Of a stretch of DNA of 64,000 bases, positions 46,089-55,400 are shown piece after piece. The position numbers and the translations under genes are program-made. Under the pieces are notes generated by a model that saw only the letters and a program-made list of their open reading frames with translations, had not been told where the DNA came from and did not search any database. Positions within the stretch are counted from its first letter, which is position 1, and each line of letters starts with the position of its first letter. Source of the stretch: Incurvaria masculella (Eukaryota > Arthropoda > Insecta > Lepidoptera > Incurvariidae); assembly GCA_946894095.1 (NCBI GenBank), contig OX335645.2, positions 23,831,001-23,895,000 of the forward strand, given 5' to 3'.

Positions 46089-49000
46089 ATGTTGATGCTC
46101 GGATACGAATTCCCTGACTTTATCGCCAATACAACGGAAGGCGAAATATCGTTCCACGAATGGCTGGGCGACTCGTGAGTACCCAAGTGGTTATTTTTCT
46201 AACCTAACAAAAGACGAACACGGAAGTGATGGTTCGCAAAACTTGTAACATCTGTAACAGATATTAACAATGTAGGCTGAACACCTATACTGGCCTGCTT
46301 ATTGAAAAGGCGGTAATTACACATTTGCCTAATGTGTAGTTATAAGGAGGGCAGTGTATTTACATTCCGAGCTATGGCCAAAACTAATTCATTTTCATAT
46401 AACATTTGCCTGTAAACTAATGCTTTGATTATATGAATTAATTTGGGGACATGGGTTTCTAATAATCGTTTTTTTTCTGATAATTGACCTCTATACATCT
46501 GTGAATAAAAATAGTTTTATGTAATTAATTATAAGTTTTATTATGTTAAGATACATGACATAATATTTTTGTATTAAGACACACGTAAGCATGTAGTGCA
46601 TACATTATGTGTACATGTGTATATACTTAAACTGGCTTGGAAAAATGCTCGATTTTAGTCTGCTGAAGTACAGATCATGGGCTTTTTAGGATAGAAAACT
46701 AGAAGTGGCCATTTTACTGTTAAGTTTCCATTGCGGCACTGTATCTAAGCATATCAATGCTTAAGAATGGCCCGTAAGGTATGCTCCCCATACAAACGTA
46801 GTTTACTAATCATTTCAAAACCACTGTTCCAATTGAATTCATTCATTTACCAAAAAAACAAAGACATGTAGACACAAATATTTTTCAGCCTCTATAATTG
46901 TCATATAATTGTCAGCCTCAGTGGCCCTGTCAGCCTCAGTGGCCCAGTGGCGCGATACTTCGGCGATCGCTCTCCGAAGTTAAGCAACGCTGGGTCCGGT
47001 CTGGTCAACTTTTACTTGATATTATTATTCAATGAGGTACTTAGATGGTTTTTAAATTTTATTTTGATTCTATGCTTACCTAAAAATGTGCAATGATGTC
47101 TGCCTGCAGCTGGGGAATTTTATTTTCGCATCCAGCAGACTTCACTCCAGTGTGCACGACGGAACTGGCTCGTGTAGTCAATCTGCTGCCAGAGTTTCAG
47201 AAGCGTGGTGTCAAGATAATTGCCCTGTCCTGCGACAGCGTTGAAAATCACAAAGCCTGGACTGAGGACATCAAGGACTATGCAGGTAAAACTAAACCTT
47301 AAACCTTAAAACTAAAACAATTATCTCCTGAATAATGGGGGCAAATTAAAAGGATTGTGTGGCATATTAATTGGCTTACACATACCTGTTCAATAAAACA
47401 TTACTTCATTGGGAAACCTCGTATATTTATTCATATAAGGGTTAGTTATGTAGTTGTTAGTTAGTTGAAAGGTTGTTGTTCGCACTAAAGCTACTGCTAC
47501 AGAGAGGTCATTGTGCGTAACAGGGGTGACTATGTGAACCATCCTATGTAAGGGTAGGTAGGTACATATTTTTTACTGGCTTATCATCTCGCTGAAACCA
47601 CCACACGTTGATGTACAAGATATCTCCGATGTTCATGCGCAGAGACCGACTGCTGGTACATAACAATGATATCACGAAAAATTGCAGGATACATAAAAAG
47701 CGGGTTCCCGTATCCCATCATTGAAGACTGCGACCGGCGGATCGCGCTCACGCTGGGCATGCTCGACACAGACGAGAAGGACAAGCAGGGTGTCGCACTC
47801 ACGGCGCGTGCCGTCTTTGTCATCGGCCCCAAAAAGAAGTTCCGACTGTCGCTGTTGTACCCTGCCACTACGGGCAGGAACTTTGAGTGAGTGCTTAAAA
47901 TGATGGTTGAAGCACCAATCAAAATTTAGTTTTTTTCCATCCAGGTCTATGTATGAAGCAGCAATCAAAATATAGTTTTTTTTTTCATCCAGGTCAATGT
48001 AGGCGTGATCAAATATAGTGATGGTTCTGGCATGCACCAATTTTTTATAAGAAAAGTGTGATGGGTTAGAATTATAACAGAAAGTATGTACCTATGTGCG
48101 ATATTACTGTGTTTTTCACTTTCATGTTACCTAGTCTGAAACAGTGTACAATCAGCACTGCAATTCACTTGTGTTAGAGAATATTTATTTTCGTATCTCA
48201 AAGAATGTAATTAAATTATTTTTAACATGTTTTAAAACTATTTATAAACAAAATTAAAATAGATTGGATATGGAGAAGTTCTAAAAGTGAACAAAAAATA
48301 TTTAGGTAGCATGCATGTTGATATCTAATTATTCTGAAATTACAATCTAGCAGCCTTTTTAAACGTATTGTGGGACTCCACATTTATTATATTATTTGGG
48401 AGATTATTGTAAATTTATACACCTTCGAAAAATATGTTTTTAAAAGAATCGGTTCAGTAACTTTAAAATAGCGACCATTTTTTTTCAAAACTAAACAAAA
48501 CCCAAGACGAAATATACAATGAGATGATGGTATGGTGATGGTGGATTATTCATAATCTAGGTTTTTTTCTTAGTTTAATTCCTGCGTCCGAGCGCATAGT
48601 GAGGCCATAGCAGCTTCACTTTCAAAATGTGGTTTTTTTTTTATTTACTGGATTTGGACCATGTGTATGATCTATATTATTTATCTCGATAAGAATTATC
48701 TCACCACTTTGAACTCTGATTATGTATTTTGAAAGCATTCCGTAAAATAGGTAGGCGTTTCTTCGAAATGTTACATTTGATTTATGTTTTCCAACCACCA
48801 GATAACGATCTTAAAATATCTCGGTTTGGTAACCGAAAATTTCAAAATTGCAGCCATTTCGTTTTCATATCTTATATTGAATGCATATTCTCCAATTTTA
48901 AAAGCCCTTGTCGTAGAAACGATTGAAAATCAAAATTGTTGCCAGTTTCATTCGTTCATCCAAGGAAATCTTCGATAAATTGTTCGAAGAGTTTCAGCGT

Positions 49001-51164
49001 TTGTGCTCTCTGCACTTATAATAACTCAAGAACAAGGTTTGTGGGATGGGATTTATTTGCATGCACAGAAATTTCTTATTTTATTAAAAAAACTGAAAAA
49101 TAAATAAAAAAATAAGAATCAACCAATCCTCTAGAACCTTTTTTTCAGTCTGTAAAATATGGAATGCTATCTGAGGTATTTCCCCAAAGTACAATATGGG
49201 GTCTTTCAAACATGGTGTGAAGAAGCACCTGGCGGGCCGGCATGGTGTTCACAGCCCCCGTGTAAGTTCGAAAACCCATGGGCATCGTCAGACACCTCTT
49301 ATGTGTGTCTGTGCTGGCATTTTTGGTTTTAGTAAACGTCTTGTTGAGAATGTAATCCATTCAATCTGTAAAACATTTGTATAAATTATTTGTGTTCGAT
49401 TAAGTACTTGTGTTATGTTTGGTTTCAGTGAAATTCTGAGAGTGATTGATTCCATGCAGCTCACTGATAAAGCCAGGGTGGCTACACCTGCAGATTGGAA
49501 GGTAAGCATTATACATATTTTTTTATGAAAAACCGGTATGAATGTATGTTCTGAGACACCAAAGGTACTCAGAAAGCCAAATCCACCTCACCTCGCAAAG
49601 CCACGCTCAGTGAGGCACCATACCAGCGGATTATTGGACTATTGCTGAGCTATCGAATTACGAAAATTACGTTTGAAGACTCCCAGGTTATAGATTTTAA
49701 GAAAGACATCGTCCGCAGACAGTTTTGGGCCACCAACAAGACGGACCCTCGGAGCTGTATTGAGTCCATAGGCGCCAGCATGTACTGAGGACTACCTTCC
49801 CAAATGCGGCCACAGTATTCTATCACCGGCCTTATCTGTGATTTGTAATTAGCAATAGTTGTGCTGGTAAAAGAACCTTCTCCAACAGGACAGGATCCCC
49901 AGTTTCTGTGATGCAATTTTTGCCTTGGATTCAAAAAGCACCGAAGACCTTTTTGGAGATGTTGCAGCCCCAGTAGGTCTAGATGCTCCAATACAGGTAC
50001 GGCATCCCTGGAAACTTGCTAGGAGAGGAAAGGGGTATACCTTGGCAGAGAAAACACAGCATTGCGTCTTGCGAATGTTGAAGGCGACTAAAGGCGAAGG
50101 TTAAACTCTTATAAAGACACACGGGGTGAAGGTCAGTAGAAAAAAACTGAGCCGCTCGTAGCTCAAAGGCACTGGGACTTGCTTTCCATGAGGAAGTATT
50201 TGCTTTCTCTTTCTGAGTTGCATAAGTGCATTTTTTCACGAATGCAAGCTGTTTTATGGTTCGGAATCTATCTAAAACTATAGGGGGACCTATATTTATA
50301 TAATAGGTGGTAGGGTTCAGCCTGCCTGAGTTGGTACGATCCCATTGGCGCAGGCAGACCGACAAATTTAGCTTCAGAGGGTCGGTCTTTATCCTGTGAA
50401 CCCAGTTTCAGTCATTTATGTTATCATGACCATTTTTGTCGCAACCTTCTAGTCTATAAAGGTTGGAGGCACAGTAAGGAATTATGTGATGTTATTTATT
50501 TTATGATTCAAATCCTTTGTGGATTTGTTTTAAGCGCTACGAATGTTTAGCTTATTTATTAATTTGAGTTTCAGCGACATCTACATTTGAAACATTGTAA
50601 TCAGATTTTGAAAATAATCCGAAAAAGTATTGGTCGTGACATTCGTCGGAAGCAGGATTCGAACCTGCGACCTTTGGATTACATGTCCACTGCTCTAACC
50701 AACTGAGCTATCCCGACAATTACATCAGCCAACGAATTTCTCGATTATATTCTTTAAATGTAGATGTCGCTGAAACTCTAATTAATAAGATAACGGTAAT
50801 GTCGTATCCATTAAATACATAAAATTATCCAGCATATTTATGTTTAAAATAAATTAATATAATCAGTATCAAAATAAAAAACTAATGTTAGATTCAATAG
50901 AAAGTTGCAAGCGAATAATGGTTGCAAAAGATCCCTGGTAATTGTCAGAAGTAGAAATGTTATCCAATCGATTGTAATCCTTTCAAAAAAGTATTGAGTT
51001 GAATATTTAAATGTGTACAACTAAAACAGGTTGGCGGGGAATGCATGGTGCAGCCGGCAGTGACCGACGCGGAGATCCCCAGTCTGTTCCCAGACGGTAT
51101 CAAGACCGTCAGCTTGCCCTCGGGCAAATTCTATCTGCGCAAGGCAAAATGCCCGCAGATGTAA
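46089..51164 (+). CDS. PRDX6: 1-Cys peroxiredoxin, PRDX6 type (5 exons)
   Basis: Exons 46089-46174, 47110-47285, 47688-47886, 49429-49501 and 51030-51164 join in phase (2, 1, 2, 0) to 222 aa, the usual length. The enzyme reduces hydrogen peroxide and phospholipid hydroperoxides in the cytosol. The peroxidatic Cys44 lies in FTPVCTTE, with the preceding SHPADF block. GDSWG at 27-31 matches the lipase-type motif of PRDX6 and is made across the first splice junction. [17 protein letters not shown] sequence ([13 protein letters not shown]) and DEILRVIDS follow. The C-terminal [16 protein letters not shown] and [11 protein letters not shown] are typical. All introns are GT-AG. ATTAAA at 51239-51244 is a candidate poly(A) signal. 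Confidence 0.96.
46920..47012 (+). repeat. 5S rRNA-like fragment (possible 5S-derived SINE)
   Basis: The phrase cgaagttaagcaacgctggg is the conserved central part of eukaryotic 5S rRNA (internal promoter region). It is preceded by cggcgatcgctctc and followed by tccggtctggtcaac. Only about half a 5S is recognisable, so this is a 5S-derived retroposon rather than a gene. It lies in intron 1 of PRDX6. Confidence 0.6.
49160..49295 (+). pseudogene. LINE C-terminal fragment, plus strand
   Basis: It reads FPQSTIWG..., then [13 protein letters not shown] coding with frame breaks. It matches the family of 26180-26520 in the opposite orientation, in intron 3 of PRDX6. Confidence 0.6.
49540..49995 (-). 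pseudogene. Jockey-like LINE C-terminal fragment, minus strand
   Basis: The minus strand encodes [20 protein letters not shown] and MDSIQLRG-V, then a frameshifted YNLGVFKRN and [10 protein letters not shown] end. These are standard jockey/CR1-like ORF2 C-terminal motifs. Its 3' portion matches 23065-23440. It is followed (50150-50360) by family A sequence and lies in intron 4 of PRDX6. Confidence 0.75.
50558..50830. mobile_element. Inverted-repeat element carrying a tRNA-like gene
   Basis: Arms at 50558-50587 and 50757-50786 are inverted repeats over 30 bp with a single mismatch (gtttcagcgacatctacatt core). Between them lies a complete tRNA-like cloverleaf on the minus strand. The segment after the right arm (gataacggtaatgtcg..., to about 50830) is also shared with the deleted copy at 1-165, so the repeated unit is wider than the arms. 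Confidence 0.75.
50644..50717 (-). tRNA. tRNA-like sequence, anticodon TGT (Thr) by position, probably a pseudogene
   Basis: On the minus strand the sequence folds as a near-canonical tRNA: acceptor GTCGGGA/TTCCGAC, D arm GCTC AGTTGGTTA GAGC, anticodon arm GTGGA CATGTAA TCCAA, and T arm GCAGG TTCGAAT CCTGC. By position the anticodon is TGT (Thr). Base 33 is A instead of the universal T, and the outermost anticodon-stem pair is G-A, so translation function is doubtful. The internal promoter boxes (TAGCTCAGTTGGTTAGAGC; GGTTCGAATCC) are intact. No encoded CCA. Confidence 0.65.
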
Positions 51165-52405
51165 TTCCTTTTCTTTTTAATTTTAGTTTATGATTTTGCG
51201 CGAAGTGGCGATTTGTGTTATTTTAAATGTGGGTTGATATTAAAGAGTCTATTGTTTTCTAATTTTTGTTGGTTTTATTTAATGCGGTTTAATGAGGTTC
51301 AGGCCTCAGGCATGCTTTTAATATGTAAGAATCAAAGAACAACCCTTAATTTTGCCGATTCCTTAAAATATACCCTTGTGAATTTATACCTTTTCAAGTA
51401 TTTTTAGTTCTCAAATCCACTTTAGATCAGTATTATTTATTCTGTGAATCTTTGTCCATTGCCAAGGCACAATGTTGCACCGAATGAATTAAACTAGCGA
51501 ATTTGTCTTCTGGCCCATTGCGGTTCACTATCCATAAAAATTATATTTGAATAAAAAAAGTTAATCACTTGAGAAAGCTTGATTCTATGTCTGTATGTTT
51601 TTATTTTTATGCAAATATCTGTATTTTCCAGTAAAACAAATCTAAAAAATTACAGTAAAAAACCGGCCAAGTGCAAGTCGGACTCCCACACGACGGGTTC
51701 CATACCATCGTACAAGATTTTACACAAAAAAATCAGGTTTTTTTTTTAAGTTTAAGTTTTATTTTTTTTATTTTACCTATTATTATAGTGGCAAAATAAA
51801 TAAACTGCCTACCTATTACGATTCATGAGATACAGATACATTCATGTGACAGACGAACGGATGGACAGCGGACCCTATATTATTAGCCAATATTTTCCAA
51901 TCTAAAAGATTAATCATATACATACAGACATATGTTTTGACATTATATTAGAATCCATAATTGCAAAAACCCAGCAATCAATTTAGAGCATCTAAACAGT
52001 TTTTTTTATATTTGCTTGATACTTCAACCACTTATTTTGTTAATGCCTAACCACATATTATATTAGTTAGTTGGCTTAACTTTGCATGTCACTGTTTTAG
52101 GTTCCTGAATTCTAGAGTGGGAATTGTAACAAATAAAAAAAATCAACTCTGTTGTATTTATTGCTCAGAGAAAAAAGACAATTTTCACATTGTTGGAATT
52201 AGATTAAAGTAAGCCTATTAGAATATCACGTGACCTATTATATGACTACATAATCTTATTGAAAAAATACAAATACATTTTATGCACAAACGGCATCACC
52301 CTAGATGCCACACATTGGACTTTGACCCACATACGTTATCCTTGCAAATGCCAATGCATACTGTAGCGCCGAGGGTGATGCGCTCTGTACTTCTCACATG
52401 GTAGA
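51165..52405. other. Convergent intergenic region between PRDX6 and NTMT1
   Basis: It holds a repeat related to 25560-25760 that is interrupted by an inverted (CCGT)n-type repeat, plus the 52270-52390 segment related to 13741-13865. TTTATT at 52157-52162 may be the minus-strand AATAAA of NTMT1. No gene is seen. Confidence 0.5.
51658..51885 (-). repeat. (CCGT)n-type interspersed repeat, copy 5, inverted
   Basis: It begins aaaaaaccggccaagtgcaa and runs through the reverse of the tgtcacag block to tggacagcggaccctat. It interrupts an agccaatattttcc repeat whose two flanks align with 25560-25760. Confidence 0.8.
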
Positions 52406-55400
52406 TCAATCACCAATTTGCATAGAATTTTGTATTTTCTCCGTTTCAAGATTAAGTTTATTAATGGCATTAACTAATTTGTGTGATTCCTTTTTATTTT
52501 CAGTCACATTTGAGCTGTATTTAACTTCAGGTACCAAAGCAAACATGTACACCGGATAGATTCCCTTTGGAAAGTTTGTTTGCTTGCATTCTTTGATACG
52601 CTTCAGTTTTGCCTTTTTAAACATACTGAGCAGACCTTTAAGCGAGCGTGTCACTGAAGAGTCGACGTCGTCTGTCTCCACTTTACCCGTTGATGTCACA
52701 TTCTCCTTTACCACGATTATTCCATTGTCTGAAAGTGAATCTCTGAAAAGTGCAATAAAAAAGCTTGTAAAAAAATTTACATTATATGTAAACCGCCTGT
52801 AGCTGTGATCACACAACATCTGTAAATTACTTATTTATTTATTGATTTACACTAGCAGCTTAAAGCTGATGTTATGAACCCTTTCCCCGCCAGGAACGTA
52901 TATATCCGTCAGAGTAAGGCATTCTGCAGGCGCCATCGTCGGATATATCCGACAGAAAACTACGCACTTCAAACATTAACAAAACTTTACTGATTACGAA
53001 ATAATGTGTTTTATTTACATAATTGCACAGTACATAATAGCGTTCATTAGATTTCTCCTGTTTCAACAGTGAAAAGACACTATTTGCCACAAAATAAACA
53101 ACAATTCAAGACTGCATATTATCGAAATAATTGTAGTGTGGCGTTTTGAGAAGGATTATGCCAAAAAACCTTGGCGGTGAAAGGGTTAAACTTCTGTTTT
53201 TTTTAATTTAAAATACATAACTGTACAATTGGTTTTTGAACCCGTTCACTGTTACAGCACTAATCACTTGTTGTGGCAGTATGTTGAATGTTGGTGTTGG
53301 AACATTGATGTTCGGTAGGCACGCGCGGCTAGGTTCTGGATGGGCGACCATTTTCAAGCGTTGAGGCTGGCCGTGGCTTGGATTCCACGTAAAACTGTAG
53401 GTCTCTTTCCTTACTAGGTGGAAGGGTTAATCCCGCCCTGGTTCGTACCATCGCATTGAATTGTACCATATGTTTGCCATCTAGTTCAATGTAGCCAAGC
53501 AATATGAAGAAGGTCCTGGCATGGCACCTAGTTCCCATGTGGTGTGTTAGGCCAATATCTGACGGTTAGTTCGGTATTAGCCATCCATGTCTAGGTACAT
53601 AAAAAAATGCAGTTAGCTGACATTATTGTCCTCACCTGCACCGCACAAAGAAAGCCACCAGGTCGGCATCGTTCAGGTGGCCGAGCACCCACTGGCACCA
53701 GATCAGGTCGTACTTCTTCTCCGGCTGGAAGTCCTGCAGACCGACTGTGTAGAAGGTGCCGATGTGGCCACACGCATCGCCGAGGAACTCCCGTGCGCTC
53801 TCTACAAACTTGGGGTCTTGCTCAACCAGGTCCACCGTTTCGAAGTTGGGAACCAGCAGAAACTGCAATAGAACATGACGAAGGCTTAGGAACCACTCTG
53901 AAAGTAACAGAACTTCTGGATGTGCCTTTCAAATATGTAGTCACAATATCTATTGTTATTGGAAATTTAACACTTGCAAAAAAATTAGAATAGGTCCAAG
54001 GTAATGAGAAAAGGTTTGGGCCACCTAAGATTCTGCCACGTGTTAAAGAAAATGTTTGAAAATACGTAACTGGGCTGGAGAGCGCTTGACACCGAGCGCT
54101 CACGGGTATGGTGCTGCACCTCACACACGTCCAAGTGGGACAAGTATGCAATGGGTAATACGCAACAACGTGTCATGAAAAATTGTCATTGAGAATTTCC
54201 AATAACCTTAATATAACAAAACATTAGCAACATTAGAATTTCATCATGATGACTTCTTTCAGATTTAGACAATGCTATTTTTATTTGTGCTGTGTAGTGT
54301 AATAGCACACACATACTAAATTAACCCTTTCACTGCCAAGGTTTTTTCGCATAATCCTTCTCAATACGCCACACTACAATTATTTCGATAATATGCAGTC
54401 TTGAATTGTTGTTTGTTTTGTTGCAAATAGTGTGTTTCCACTGTTGAAACAGTAGAAATCTAATGAATGCTAGTATGTACTGTGCAATTATGTAAATAAA
54501 ACTCATTATTTCGCAATCAGTAAACTTTTATTAATGTTTGAAGTGGAGTAGTTTTCGGATATATCCGACGATGGCGCCTGCAGAATGCCTTGCTCTGATG
54601 GATATATAATAGGTCGGGGAAAAAGTCTTTTCGCATTATAGTATGTATGAACTTGTAATAAAATCTCTTTGGCTATACTATTTGTATCTGGCTGGTTTTG
54701 GTATCATTGAAAGTTTAAATTTTAAAGAACATAATTCCAAATTCAAATTAGGAAAATGTGTGATTCTCATTTGTTTTTCGTACTGTCAAAATGAGTGAAT
54801 CTAATGAAGAAATTCGATACATTTTAAAATTTTACTACAAAAAAGGTAAAAATGCAACGCAAGCCGCGAAAAAAATTTGCGATGTTTATGGACCTAGTGC
54901 AGTGTCTGTGAGAGTAGCACAAATTTGGTTTAAGCGTTATCAATCCGGAAATTTTGATGTCAAAGATGCACGTCGCTCTGGTCGCCCTATTACGGATAAA
55001 ATGGATGCCATTTTTGAAAAAGTGGAGCAAGATCGGCATATCAGTAGTTACGACGTAGCTGAAGAACTAGGAATTGACCACAAAACAGTTTTGGCGCATT
55101 TGAAAAAAACTGGGTACACAAAAAAGCTCGATATATGGGTACCTCACGAGCTCACTGAAAGAAACCTAATGAACCGTGTACTCATTTGTGATTCTTTATT
55201 ACGACGTAATGAAACCGAACCATTTTTGAAGAAGCTGATAACTGGTGATGAAAAGTGGATCACGTACGACAAGAACGTGCGAAAAAGGTCGTGGTCAAAG
55301 GCCGGTCAAGCTTCACAGACTGTGGCGAAACCCGGGTTAACTCGCAACAAGGTGATGCTGTGTGTGTGGTGGGATTGGAAGGGCATTATTCATTATGAGC

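Noticed and set aside
47666..47890. Start of an independent peroxiredoxin fragment at 47666
   Set aside because: It is exon 3 of PRDX6, joined in phase on both sides.
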